Shown here: positions 12,073 through 23,753 of the stretch, piece by piece
Layout: every line of letters begins with the position of its first letter
Numbering within the stretch: position 1 is the stretch's first letter
Source: Emergomyces orientalis
Lineage: Eukaryota > Ascomycota > Eurotiomycetes > Onygenales > Ajellomycetaceae
Length of the DNA: 64,000 nt
Reading direction: 5' to 3'
Assembly: GCA_002110485.1 (NCBI GenBank)
Contig: MOWL01000024.1
Coordinates: 992,001-1,056,000, forward strand
Position numbers and translations under genes: made by a program
The notes under the pieces: generated by a model
Seen by the model: only the letters and a program-made list of their open reading frames with translations
What the model was told of the DNA's origin: nothing
The model's database searches: none

Positions 12073-13079
12073 GAATTCCCGTGGGTACGATAAGATGGGG
12101 TAAGATTAATGATTGTAAATTGTCTAGAAGCATGCGGTTGAGCAGTATTGAGAACTATTTATTTATTTATTTTCTTTCTCAAATGAATAGAAGTAAACAG
12201 TATTTGAGATCAGTCGCCGTGTGTTGAGATCATTCGCATTTTTCAGGGGGTTGAGTGAGTATTGAATGATGAATAGCAGCCAGCCATGACAAGATGCAGC
12301 CTTAATTTTGGCCGAAATAGCTTCATCAGAAATGTCCACCTTTTGAATGTTCTAGATGGTTGTCAAAATTTATCTGGCTAGCTTGATTCAGTCATCAGCT
12401 GGTTAGTTACCTTGGCATTTATATACAAAAAAGCCACGGTGTGAGCTGTTCTCCACAAGGATGAATAAATTTGAGATAAAAGTACGGGATTACTGGGTAA
12501 TCGATACTTGGAGTTACGTTTCAATCTATGACAGTCGATTCTGTAATCTCAATGCTATGTAGGCCAGTTATTTATTAGCATTAAATACAATAAATTAAGC
12601 ATCAATATAACAGATTATAGAGTACCATGTCTGCAGCCGTTCGCCCCGGCGTAAATGTAACCCCGGAGACCAGGCGAAAGAAGGTTTTCCAAGCTCTCAA
12701 TCCAATCAGCATTTATATGCATATATTTCTCAGCCAACAGAAGAAGCGAAGAATGAACAGGTACAAGGTAGGAACAACAGAAGGAAAAGGGATGATTGAT
12801 CCATCTATCCATCAATCCATCTCAGACCAACCAAGTCCAACAAGTCCAACTCAATCATGCCCTGTCCAATCCATGCCACCCAATCTTGTCCATATTCCAT
12901 AAGCGCCAATTTCCTGTCCCTCGCTAATTCCGATGTTCAGGCATGAGTATAATTAGTAAGTACAGCATCCACACGCACAAACACACATACATATACATCC
13001 ATCATATACATCTGCCGTTCTACCTAAATCACAAAAAGCCAACTGCTCAACCCCTTCTCATTGTATTTCTCTCTCCATT
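12073..13079. other. Spacer between the ankyrin pseudogene and the JmjC gene
   Basis: AT-rich with ATTT, CATC and CACA microsatellite-like stretches (12155-12175, 12800-12850, 12965-13010). The right end should include the JmjC gene's 3' UTR. No gene seen. Confidence 0.5.
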
Positions 13080-15417
13080 CTAAAACAATCCCATCCTCCC
13101 ACCCTCCCGTTTAATCCTTTCCCTCAATTCAATCAAATTTGGGAACTCAAGTTCTAACTCCTTTAGCAGTCGCTCACCACGATCTTTCCTCGCGAGATGA
13201 AGCCTTTCTTCCGCTTCCCGGATCTCCTGCTGTATTAAGCGGTGAGAGTCATGCAGGGAGAGCGCTAGCAATTCTGTTGCATATTGGCGGAGGCGGCGGA
13301 GACGGGCCTCAAGGTTCGATAGGTGCGGGGGGGCAGGTGCTTGTGGGGAAGACTTGGGGGAAAAGTTTGGCGGTTTCATTTTAGTTAGTAAATGTGACGA
13401 TGATAGGTTCCCAGGGGGGTTACCAGATGGTGCGGGGTGGTGGTCGTGAACTAGAGTGGATGAAGTTGGTGTCACTTGCGAACTGGTAGTTGTGGGGGTT
13501 ATGGGTGACTTTGTCCCCCCGCCAATGTCATATTTTATGTCACGGGAGGGTAGAAATTCGTGCGGAGGTGGTATGGGCATTTTAATGCGCGAAGCGGCAG
13601 CGACGTTTGCGAGAGTGGTCATTCCATCGTTAGAGGCAGGATGGCTGGGCGTAGGCGAACCTGCCACAGGAACGCTGGTCGTATTTCGTTGTGATTTGAG
13701 TGGTGGAAGGGAAAGTTCCTCAGTTTGCGGTGAGGGCATCTGTGTGATGTAGTCGATTCCGTGGAGGATCCTACCTGTTGATATCTCATTCTGGCCCAGC
13801 CGAGGATGGTTAGAGCTGTCGCTAGATGATCTAGGGATTTTTCCCGGTCGGAGACCGTGTTCCGAGTCCACTGGGTCGAATGTTAGTAGTTCTCGGTCCT
13901 TACTATGGAAACCAAACGAACGGTCCGAATCTGGAGTTGGAAGGTCTGGGTGTGAAGATGGCGCCGACATGAGGCCAGGTACTGCTACAGATGTCACAGA
14001 AAGTGAACGTTTCTGAGGCCTAGAAACAGGTATAACATATGTGGGCAAGGATGATGAAGGGGGGGCGGGGGTTCTCTGATTAAGATCGAGTCAGCAATTT
14101 GGGGGATTAAAGCTCAGCAATGTCAAATACGCGATGAAAGACAAAAAAGCTCACCCTTTTCTGATCAAAAACATTGTCCGTAAAGCCCATGATCTTCCCA
14201 CGATGATCAGCAGGTTTTACGCGACGTTTGGAAGCCGGTTTTTCAGTTTTCACGTATGCCGAGACAAAGTGACAGCACTGGAGAATGTAGTGGTTAGCAC
14301 AGATACTTGTTGACATGAAGATATAATGATTGAATAGGGTAGGATAAGGAGACCATGAAAGCGGAAACATACCCGACAATTGCACGTTTCTATGCATTTT
14401 GGACAAACCCATAAACCGGAATGACGCATAACGTCAGCGGAATTCATATCAAAATGCCGGAACAATCCACGGAAGCAAAAAAAGGCAGAGCACGTATCGC
14501 ACCGTCTTCCTTTCCATTCCAGATGGTCAATTCTGCACAGATGGCATAGCTTGATGGCATTGCTTTGGCGTGCTCGCATCAGGTCGTTTACTGCAGTTCC
14601 CAAGGATTTTCTGTGTCCGGAATTATTGCTTTCCTCGATCTTATATCCGAGAATTGACTCTCCCCGGCGGATGACTTGGGAGCAAATCTCTGGGGAAACG
14701 ATTTCTGCCCATGTGTAGCTGAAAAGATGCTCACAGCTTCTACCACTGAGGAAACAAAGTAAGCAGAGGTCAAAATCCTGGCATTCGTTACAACGAAGGT
14801 GTCGATTCCAGATAGCAGTACCGCAGAAATCACAAGTTGCAATGGCGGTATCTGGTATACGGACTAGCGATATTGGTGTGACTGGTTGATCATCAATCAT
14901 TTCATCTCGTACCATTTGGCGAAAAAGCTTGGTGAGTAAGGGTAAATCTGGAGGAATGGGTTTCGGCTCATCACTCAGTAAACTCAACATTGCGCAAGCG
15001 AGTGACAGATTGGAACGTGCAACATCTGGATGGCAGAGTCGGTTGAACGGGGGTTGAACGTAGTTGAGTCCCGCCTCTAGTGATAGTGGATGAAGTATAT
15101 TCCACACCATCTTCGTGGATATCGCCCCGAGATTCCAAACTTGGTGGGCTGCTGCAGGGGGAAATACAACAAGCTCTCCAACTTTCTGCTCGTGGACGTA
15201 TAGAGGGAAATCTGCCTTCTGCAGCTCATCTGGCGTTAAGTTAAGCCAGTCTACATGTGGGGAAGCACCACGAGCGGCCATGAAGGAATCGTATTTGCTT
15301 TGGGATTCAAAGTCCGTCCCGAAACAGAGAACGGGTCGATCTAAAGTTTAGATGTTAGCTAAAAGATTTGCGACAGAGAAGGAAAATAACTACAATAATA
15401 ATAACAATAATAATAAC

Positions 15418-15468
<51 letters not shown>

Positions 15469-16402
15469 GAATGAATAACGAATTCGTACGTACCACTTGC
15501 TTCGACTAAAAGATTCAACGCAACAGTGGATGAAAAACACCTGTGAAATCCAGACCTAAATTTCCATTAGAAACATAAGACCTCCATGGGAAATCCGAGT
15601 CGCTTACGAAGAGCCTTCTGAACCAACATAAGCCATCACAACCTCGCTGCGCGCACATGAAGGCAACCATTGAAACAAATCCACGCTGCCGCCCCATTGC
15701 ACTTCAGGCGGAAGTAACGTCTTACATCTTTCCAGCCACGCTTCAGGGCACCGTAAATCTCGGGCGTAGAGATTCTTGAATTCTCGATACGACCGATGAG
15801 CAGCATCTGCGAATTTCTTCAGGGTAAAATTCAGGTCCCTGCCCGTGCTACAATTCCTGATTGGAATGTCTGGTCGAATACAGTTAGCAAAATTATGCGC
15901 TTTCGGGCTACGGTCTTTCTACGTGAGTAGATGACGATAGCATCAAATTTCATTTGCGAGAAAAGGGACTCCATTAACGTTCCGTGAAACAATCAAGTGT
16001 GTAACGCGAATATAGTAGGAACCATAGCGCCTTACTTTTCTTAGTAGACAACTCTATCAGGCTTTCAATTGAAAGCAATTTCTTATCCCATTGTGGCAGT
16101 TTCTCGAAGTCCTGAATCACAAACGGTTGACCGATATGTAGCCTCCGCGCGAACCATTCAGAAAAGCCATCCAACGGCTTTCCCTTTTCACCATTGGTCA
16201 GGACATTGTTATCCTGACTTTCGGTATGTCCGGCACCTCCGCAAACCCCTGTAGTCCGTTGAAGATCGAGGATGGAGTAACGCGGGAACTCGAGGAACGG
16301 GTTGCCGGCAGCCACCAGGTCTGCGGATCGAATGGAAGTTAACGGGGTAGCAGTATTATTATCCGATGTGTCTTTTAAAACAGGAACAGCCGTCATAATC
16401 AC
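13080..16402 (-). CDS. JmjC-domain protein with ZZ-like and 4CXXC_R1 zinc-binding regions (940 aa)
   Basis: Model: complement(join(13080..14075, 14155..14277, 14373..15340, 15494..15555, 15608..15914, 16036..16402)). All junctions are GT-AG with consistent phase. Residues ~60-330 form a JmjC-type cupin. The first ligand block is GFHRC (H229, C231), followed by ELVVFPPAAAHQVWNLG with H311. Canonical Fe(II)/2-oxoglutarate demethylases have H-x-D/E...H; here the acidic ligand position is Cys, so activity is uncertain. A Cys pair cluster (CDFCGTAIWNRHLRCNEC) follows at ~405-440. Then comes a CxxC-rich region (CHLCR, RCDTCSAFFC, CPKCIETCNCRCC) at ~510-571, matching the R1-type zinc finger. Exon 6 encodes a Ser/Pro-rich tail ending in a charged helix (RLLKELELEFPNL). 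The product is presumably a nuclear chromatin protein. The start at 16402 is followed by a second ATG two codons later. Confidence 0.88.
15394..15466. repeat. (AAT)n microsatellite inside intron 3 of the JmjC gene
   Basis: About 73 bases of AAT/AAC triplets fill most of the 153-bp intron 15341-15493. The donor lies at 15493 and the acceptor at 15341-15342, so length changes would alter intron size but not the protein. Confidence 0.9.
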
Positions 16403-18829
16403 CCAAGCTTGCCCAGCAGCGGTCCTCGTCGCTTGAAAGTGCCAAAGTTAAAAGGGCATCGTTGGATCAACACTGAGCTGGGATTGTGAGTTCGTTGACC
16501 ATAGGTTTAATGCGCGACGATATCCTGGGGACATACAAAATACGGACAAGGTTAACTTTACAACTCACACTTCGCCATATTTGTAACAGCTTTTGAGATG
16601 GGGCAAGCGAAGGGTAAATTAAATACACGTAGGCAGTTAAGTACCGTGAAGGTGACACTCAAAACCACCGGAAGCATAGAGGGCTGCTCGTTGTACACCT
16701 GAGATCACAATCAGCAGCGTGAGTGATAAAATCAATATCAATTTCACAGAATGAAGGTGACGCCTGTCACCTTATAGGCACTCGAGCCAGATATTTGGGA
16801 CGACGGCGGTCGTGGTGGTTGAGAGGGGTTATTGGCCGTGCCGCGCTTTGGGCCTCGGGGCCGAAATATTAAGCAGGAGTTTACTTTTTGGCGTCAACAC
16901 CCTGCGAGCTTCTCCTGGCTCCCAACAACCTCCGCCAATCAGACACTTCCACATAAAATACAACATACTACAGGAGGAACAAGAAGAAACGCGAAGAGGC
17001 AAATAAAAAAAAAGGTATTTTTTAAGTTTCTAACTCTGTAGAGAAAAATGGACTGATGGTAACAATCCCAGGCCTTAATCTAAATAATGCGACAGAATCG
17101 CAAATTACCTCCACAATTACCTCCACACAAATGTCGTCCGATGCAAAGGGACACTATATTAAGACAAGGAGTTGATTTTCACATTTGGCCGACGGGTATC
17201 GGAAGAGAGCACCAGGCTTCTAATTATGACTTTAGTTTTCTGCCGACAATATCAATTGACCAGTCGATGAAACATCATCATGGTGGTTCTGGGGCATGCC
17301 ATTGAGCCTCATTTTTTTTAATCGGCATTAACTCATCCTGGCACGATGAGATGGGGGAGCAAAACCGGGGCCAGAGCGAGTATGACACGCACGCTTCAGA
17401 AAAATGAAGAGACAAGGCGCTTCAGAGAATGTTCATTTCACAGGCACATTTGCGTCGTGTTAGTGCCTAGAAGTGATGACATTTTGATCGCAGATTGAGC
17501 CATGATTTGCAGCTCTCCAGTTTTCTTAGCCACCCGGATTTTTGTATCTGGCTCATAACCATATATGGTCGAGGTTGATCTTGCAAATTGGGGTTTGGAG
17601 CTATCGAAAATGAATATTATTCGCTCACGGGGGTATTGCATCATTCCGTATTTTGTGTCCAAGCTGGTCGGAACTCGGGTCGCAACAGGGACCATTTCGT
17701 CATCACCCTCATTTCCCACAGGCTCTGGGCAGCCAAGGTAGCAACAGCAGTGAGGGGTAAAACGTTATTCAGAAAACGGGGAAACCAAAGAATGGTAAGC
17801 TAGGCTAGAGAAAACGCCTGGAAGTGTATATGTCCTGTATTTCCAAGATCATATATGCAATGCCCCGGAAAAGTGGAGTTGCGTGGTTGACTTCGACCCA
17901 CCAAGACAAATGCGATTTTCCACCCAAAATAAGTAATGGGGGAGGCCACAATGCGAACTTTCCAAACATGTAAGTGCGTGGATCAAGGATATATATAGAA
18001 CAGTGGTGACTGAGAATCTGATTGACAACCAAAGGGGAAGAAAATCATGTGATTGCTTTTTCTATTGTATCCTACATCCTCAATCACACTGAGCTCGAAA
18101 ATGCGGAAGATAAAGGAATAAATATAGATCCTAAACCGAGTAGTGCTTCATATGTTCGCCAGGGATAGGGAGAAGAACTGCTGGCTTGATGGGTTCTGAA
18201 AAGGATAGAAATTGAATACATATGAAAGCAGTCGAAAGCCTTATGGGTTTCAGCATTAAGAAAGCACGGAATAAACATATGCGAAAGTTACTAGCAGGGC
18301 AGCTCCGATTTCATGTTGTTCTAGCCTGTCTTTTTACCATTGAGTGATGTAGATTTATTGAGATAATGAGTTAGGATTGGATTGGAACCATGTTCAAGTG
18401 TACGCTCAAGTACCATGGTCCATGGAACCCCACTAGCATGCAACATAACCACAGCTTTTATGAGTATATTTATGAATAGAACGATATCGATATCGATATG
18501 CATGCATCCCACCTTTTTATAATCCTGGATCCTCCTCCCAGGACAATAACAAACGCCGCCAGAGATAACACAGGCAATTGGGGGGATATGAAAGACAAGG
18601 GGATGGGGCAGGTAGCGGTCAGATAATACTGACATTTATCCCCAAAATACAGACCCTAAAGTCTGTGGTAATATCTGGCAGTATTGTGCGTCATCTGTAT
18701 GTGCCCGTTTTGTTTATGTCGCCCCTGCAGACCCAAACTCAGCCATAGATACAACTCCCGATGTAGTCATATCTCACTCACCCACACATCATCCCTCTTC
18801 TTTTAATGAGATATTTTTTTCATATTTCT
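16403..18829. other. Long spacer upstream of the JmjC gene
   Basis: No convincing gene. A 93-codon frame on the minus strand at 17438-17719 starts with ATG but has no motif, splice partner or clear coding bias, so I did not call it. An alternating GATATC stretch occurs at about 18482-18502. Confidence 0.45.
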
Positions 18830-18910
18830 ATCTAACTCTAATCTTGATCTAACGCTCTAAATCGTAACACATAATCTTACTCTAATCCTAACTCTAACCT
18901 ACCCCTAAGA
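18830..18910 (+). repeat. Degenerate telomere-like CTAA-rich tract
   Basis: A run of variants of CTAAYC (TCTAACTCTAATC, CTCTAATCCTAAC, CTAACCTACCCCTAA) over about 80 bases. Most fungal telomeres are CCCTAA on this strand (established knowledge), so this resembles a decayed interstitial telomeric or subtelomeric tract. It directly abuts dispersed-repeat copy B. Confidence 0.5.
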
Positions 18911-18934
18911 GTGTATTAGTCGTATGCGTACAGG

Positions 18935-19110
18935 ATGTGTGCCAGAGTTGAACATGGCTCCAACATTGTGGACCCAAATCTGAAGTCATGAACTTTCTTT
19001 TCACCACATTCAACTGTAACTCTACCGAGTAAAAATCTTCAGTGTGGCTTCAATCCTGAATCATCATCTCATCCCACTAGTCATATCTCACACATACTAT
19101 CTACAGAGAA
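18935..19110 (+). repeat. Diverged dispersed repeat, copy B
   Basis: Shares ordered blocks with copy A at 4415-4800 and copy C at 19261-19350: GCCAGAGTTGAACATGGCTCC, CACCACATTCAACTGTAAC, GGCTTCAATCCT and CATATCTCACACA. It is flanked on both sides by CTAA-rich tracts (18830-18910 and 19129-19166). Confidence 0.6.
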
Positions 19111-19128
19111 CATCTTTCTCAGGTCCCT

Positions 19129-19166
19129 ACCTAATCTAACTGTAACCCTAATCTAACCCTAATCCA
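19129..19166 (+). repeat. Interstitial telomere-like tract
   Basis: Reads CTAATCTAACTGTAACCC then TAATCTAACCCTAATCC, two to three near-perfect CCCTAA-type units plus variants. It lies between repeat copies B and C. Confidence 0.55.
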
Positions 19167-19260
19167 GTGTTTGTGGGGGGGCGAGAGTGTTAGTAATATG
19201 TGTGGAGTTATATGTAAAGTATGGAGTGTGTGCACTTTTTTTTTTTTTTTTTTTTTTGGA

Positions 19261-19350
19261 TAAGGTGGCCAGAGTTAAACATGGCTCCGATAAGTGGGCC
19301 ATGTCTGGAGTTCATGTTGAATTTTTTTGCACCGTTTTCAACTGTAACCT
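19261..19350 (+). repeat. Diverged dispersed repeat, copy C
   Basis: Begins GGCCAGAGTTAAACATGGCTCC like copy B and continues to TTTTCAACTGTAACC. It is preceded by a run of 22 T residues at 19236-19257. Part of it (19312-19350) is an inverted match to 4420-4470 in copy A. Confidence 0.55.
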
Positions 19351-19826
19351 TGTGGGGTGGTACAATGTACACTGGGACTGGAAGAGATTCGATGGCCCGA
19401 AATCCCGAAACTCGGGGAAACGCAGGACCTGTGGTCAACCCGAAGATCCCGAGGTCGACGCCGACATCAACCACCGGCCAACCCCCGACGGAAGATGGCC
19501 GTAGATACTTGCGGGCGCGCATCTCATTCTTCAATCGGCGGGACTGCCAGCTAAAGGATTATTAGTACTGACAAAAATACAGATAAAATTTAATTTTGTC
19601 CTGTTTCTTCGTACATCTACACCCTCTGCTCCCTTGATCATAGCGTTTGCTTCCCAGTTTCGTCGAGCAGCTGTTACTAAGTCGAAGCCATCCATGGTGT
19701 TTTGTCACACTAACCTCCTACCTAAGAACATACGTACTGAACTCTACATACTAAGCATCAGTATCAATATATTTACCTATCGCATTTATACAGCCTGCTC
19801 AAGATTCGAAACTCAACCAAAAAACC
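19351..19826. promoter_or_regulatory. Upstream region of the Htd2-like gene
   Basis: About 480 bases between the last repeat copy and the start codon at 19827. Overlapping open frames at 19357-19565 have no motif. No distinct promoter element could be assigned. Confidence 0.35.
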
Positions 19827-21331
19827 ATGGCTTCATCGCAATTATACCCCTCCGCTTCATCTTCGCGTCTGTCCTCCTGCCTCCCCCGTGTCTACCACTA
19901 TCGTAGAAGCACATATAGTCAGGAATTGCGATCTCTAACATCACCTCAACCTATCCTCCAATACTCCGCTTACTCCTCCTCCTCCGCCTCCTATTCAACC
20001 GCCTCCGCCCCCTCAGCCTCCACCATCGCCTCCAAATTCCTCTCCCGCTTCCAGTCCCTTGGCCCCCAAACCCGCACCCAGACCCTCGACGCGAACCAAC
20101 TCCAACTCCTCTCCCTCACCCTAAACCGCAACTCCCTATACCCAAGCAGCCCAACACTATCCAACACCGCACCCCCGGAAACTGGCACCCCAATCCCTCC
20201 CGGTCACCACTTGGTATACTTCACACCTGCGTTCTTGGAAGGCGAGCTGGGCGTGGATGGCACCGATGCGTCATATAACCCTGAAGCGCCGTTTACAAGG
20301 CGCATGTGGGCCGGTGGGGAGGTGCGGTGGCCGCGCGGGCTGGATGGGAAGGTAAATTTCCTAAAGGTCGGGCAAGAGGTGCGGGAAACGACCCGGATGT
20401 TAAGTGCAGAGGCAAAGGTTGTGAGGAAAACGGGGGAGGAGATGGTGGTTGTTGGAGTGGAGAAGGTGTTTGAGAATGAGGGGGGGGTTGCGGTTGTGGA
20501 TAGACGGTAAGTTTTACTTTTCTTTATGAAAACAAAAGCCTTGTTATAATTGGTTTAGTTCATTTTTGTTGTTTCCTGCGTCTTTTATTAACCGTTTCTG
20601 TTTCTTGCATTTCATCTGTTATTACTATTCATCACCTGGACCAGTTATGCCTATCAGCACTGAGATCATTATTCATTTGTCATGATGGGTTGTTCTATGA
20701 ATATTACTATCTCATCATCAGCGAATTGAAACACTAACCATGAATTTTGTTTACTTTTTTTTTCTTTTAAAAATATAGAAACTGGGTATTCCGAGAAGCA
20801 CTCAAGCACGACCCATCAGCCCCAGCACCACCATTGCCATTCGACAACGCCCCTCCCGCCGTCTCCACCACACTCAAATCAACCGCACAACCTACCTTCT
20901 CGACCTCGACAGAAAACAACATTGTCACCCATACCCGCGCCCTCCGCCAATCGGCTGTAACCCTCTTCCGCTTCTCAGCGCTAACTTTCAATGGGCATAA
21001 AATCCACTACTCACTCCCCTGGGCCCAAAATGTCGAGGGACACCCTGGTTTAGTTGTTCACGGGCCCCTTAACCTTATCTCCATTTTGGACCTCTGGCGA
21101 GATGTGCGGGAAACCCAGAAGGAGCAGCAGGGTAGCAGCGCTAGGGTGAAAGGAGTAGGAGATGAGGTTGTTGTGCCTGAGAGTATTGTGTATAGGGCGA
21201 CGAGCCCGCTGTATGCGGAGGAGGAGTATAAGATTGTTCTTGAGGAAGCGGACGGCGGCGTAGGAGGAGGGAAGGTGAATATTTATGGTCCCAGGGGGGC
21301 TGTGGCGATGAAGGCGGACATTACTGTGTAA
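19827..21331 (+). CDS. Hotdog-fold dehydratase, Htd2 / mesaconyl-C4-CoA hydratase-like, probably mitochondrial (410 aa)
   Basis: Model: join(19827..20506, 20779..21331), with a 272-bp GT-AG intron that is long for this window and phase-compatible. The first ~60 residues are Ser/Arg-rich with almost no acidic residues, like a mitochondrial presequence. Residues ~85-225 form the first half (PPGHHLVYFTPAFLEGELG, TRRMWAGGEVRW, VNFLKVGQEVRET). The C-terminal half carries the hotdog signature FRFSALTFNGHKIHYSLPWA and EGHPGLVVHGPL, where His of NGHKIHY and the VHGP loop belong to the hydratase-2-like active site. Yeast Htd2 is the 3-hydroxyacyl-thioester dehydratase of mitochondrial fatty-acid synthesis (established). 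Homology to bacterial mesaconyl-CoA hydratases makes exact substrate uncertain. The next gene encodes another mitochondrial-type protein. Confidence 0.84.
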
Positions 21332-22725
21332 GGCTTTTGTAGTGTGAGGTTCGTGTCCTGCTATCAGGTCTTCTATGATTTAGGAGGAAAGAGGAGATGG
21401 GGATAACAGGGGGCGGTTGAACATGTAGAATTGGAGTAAGGGCGCCCCTGGAGAGAGAGAGAGGGGGGGGGGGGGAGCGGGGGGAGATCTGTTGGACTGT
21501 ATATTGACTTCGTTAAAATTAATCTTGTCTGTCATTGTAAAAAATATTATGTTTCCTGTAATGCAAAGCTCAAGAAACGGAGCAGATATAAAGGACCAAT
21601 TGGGCGAACACCTGGCTCTGATCTTCCTATCCCTTCTCCAAGTCAATATTGATAAACATGACTGGCTAGTGTTCAAGAAGGTTTTATTACCGAACTTGAT
21701 GTGTCAAATCATCCGATCGGAAATAATCTCTTCTTTGCTGCACGGCTGGGGTCAGAATTCTCATGATTAAGCAGGGTCAAAAGTTTGTGAATAGTCAGAG
21801 TGAGCTGCAGTAGGCGCCTTCGAAAAACCGCTACGGTCATCTATCAAGGGCAAAGACGCAATCACAAGAGCGAAAACCGGAGTACGGCTTGGGTATCCCC
21901 TTTCAGGAAATATGTTCTATCACATTGTTTATCATCTGGCTTAGAATGGTACTCAAGCATCTGAACAACAGGGTTCAAAAAGCTCCTGCCTGTGCGCGAT
22001 AATAGCCAACTCAGGCCCTGCATAAAACGATCCAACAACAGAACGGGTATCCGATGGGGCGTGGATGGCGTTCAATGCGCCCACGTTCGCTCAAATTGGT
22101 TGGATTCAAGGCAATATTCGCCATGTAAACGAAGTAAATGTAGTCAACCAATCGAACAATGAAGTGAAATATTATTGTTTATTTTGATATACTCTAAGAG
22201 TTAATAGAAGGACAGACATTGGGGGGGGGAAACAAGCCCAACCTTGAATCCCCGCGAATTACTAAGCTTCCCTAAAACAACCGGCCTTGGCACCGGAGGC
22301 GGAGAACTTTTGAACTACGGAATTGGGCTGCGGAGGTGCATTTCAACACTTGCCAGCTTGTAATAAGTACCACAATCCTTGACTTTTGTAATATCATGAC
22401 CTCGCGATGATTCCTAATCGCCTTATTCTAGGCTAACGCTATCTCTTGCCAAACAAACATTCGGAATTTCATTGCGCCTGGTGCTCGAACACACCTCCGA
22501 ATCATTCCAATTCCACCAGGTCCCAGCCACACAGCACCTTCGCGCAAACAAGACCATGCGACCATGCGATAGCCAGAAGTGAGCAGGAAGCTTCGCAGCT
22601 CTTATATCACCCATCTATCCCCTATCTAACCGCCTCAGCCTACCTATTTTTTATTTTTATTTTATTTTTTTTAAAAAAACCTCCGCTATCACCATCACAA
22701 AGCAAACCGGACAAAAGCCAAACAA
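21332..22725. other. Spacer between the Htd2-like and Coq10-like genes
   Basis: Contains a GA/G-rich stretch at 21448-21487 and a G run near 22221. It ends in a T/A-rich stretch (22648-22678) about 50 bases before the Coq10-like start. A short C-terminal-looking frame on the minus strand near 22263-22340 has no upstream continuation, so I did not call it. Confidence 0.4.
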
Positions 22726-23406
22726 ATGCGCCCACCAACCCACCTCCTTCTCCGACCCCTTTTCCGCCCTCACACCCTCCCGACTACCACCACCAGCCCA
22801 ACCCTAAAAACCCGTCCCTTCCACCTCCCCTCACTCTCCTCCCTCACAAACTCCCTCTCTTCCAACCCACCACCCCCGCGCACCCTTACAGCCACCCGCA
22901 ACCTCCCCTTCGCCCCCGAACCCCTCTTCCGCACAATCGCCGACATAGACTCTTACGCCCACTTCCTCCCTTTCCTCACTGCATCGACAGTGACGGCCCG
23001 TGACGCGAAGACCGGGTACCCAACCAGCGCGTTCCTGACGGTGGGCTACGGACCGTTGAAGGAGACGTTTGTGTCGCGGGTGGAGTGTGATGAGGGGTTG
23101 TGGACTGTTGGGGCGAGGAGTGGACGGCGTGGAGAGACAGGAAATGAGGGGGATGGGGGCTTGTTTGAGTTTTTGGATACGTTATGGAAGCTGCAGCCGG
23201 GGAAGGATGTGATGGTTGGAAATGGCAGTGGAAACGGGACGGGTGGGGGCCAGACGACGGTTATGTTGGAGGTTCGGTTTCAATTTCGCAGTGCGCTGCA
23301 TGCGGCTATGATGGGGGCGGTGGAGGATCAGGTGGCGGGGATGATGATTGAGGCGTTTGAGAAGAGGGTGAGGGAGTTGGAGAGGGCAAAGTCGAAGTCG
23401 AAGTGA
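22726..23406 (+). CDS. coq10: Coenzyme Q-binding protein Coq10-like (START / polyketide-cyclase fold), mitochondrial (226 aa)
   Basis: Single exon. The N-terminal ~60 residues are rich in Pro, Thr, Arg and Leu and lack acidic residues, as expected of a mitochondrial presequence. The START-like domain follows: LPFAPEPLFRTIADIDSYAHFLPF is the typical first strand/helix of Coq10 proteins, then TAFLTVGYGPLKETFVSRVEC-like strands. The long C-terminal helix (LHAAMMGAVEDQVAGMMIEAFEKR) closes the lipid pocket. Coq10 binds coenzyme Q and is needed for its proper use in respiration (established). A glycine-rich insert (GNGSGNGTGGG) sits in a loop. It is head-to-tail with the Htd2-like gene and convergent with the mitoribosomal gene. 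The coding strand is very C-rich up to about 22990 and very G-rich after it. Confidence 0.84.
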   Translation: MRPPTHLLLRPLFRPHTLPTTTTSPTLKTRPFHLPSLSSLTNSLSSNPPPPRTLTATRNLPFAPEPLFRTIADIDSYAHFLPFLTASTVTARDAKTGYPTSAFLTVGYGPLKETFVSRVECDEGLWTVGARSGRRGETGNEGDGGLFEFLDTLWKLQPGKDVMVGNGSGNGTGGGQTTVMLEVRFQFRSALHAAMMGAVEDQVAGMMIEAFEKRVRELERAKSKSK

Positions 23407-23753
23407 ATGTGGGATTTAACAGATGGAACAAGCATGGAGCTATTTGGATATTAGACGGGGATATTGTTTCAAGGATTCTGTTTTTGGGCATGACACGGGT
23501 TCAAAGCAAGATGACATCGATCTCCATCTATCTATGTTTGTAGATTTCTAACAGCACAGTGTGACATGACGGTGGAAATGTATATAATAGAGGAAAATAA
23601 AAACCTGGGAAAAGAGACTGAAAAAAAGAGACATATATGTATAATACAGAATAGACAGATATATAGAAACACAGCATAATAGAAACCCAAATAATATTTT
23701 TCGTTTTTTTCTTCGGGTTTTTTATTATTTCCATTCTCCGTTAAAATATTAAC
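23407..23753. other. Convergent intergenic region, Coq10-like / mitoribosomal gene
   Basis: About 350 bases, AT-rich, must hold the 3' UTRs of both converging genes. The TATATAA-like and AATAAA-like words near 23580-23600 may serve 3' end formation. No gene seen. Confidence 0.45.

Noticed and set aside
17438..17719. A 93-codon minus-strand ATG frame
   Set aside because: No motif, no splice partner and no context. Chance frames of this size are expected in a 3.4-kb spacer.
22446..23003. A 185-codon plus-strand frame overlapping the Coq10-like gene
   Set aside because: It is a shadow of the C-rich coding strand in another frame, with His/Pro-rich low-complexity content.
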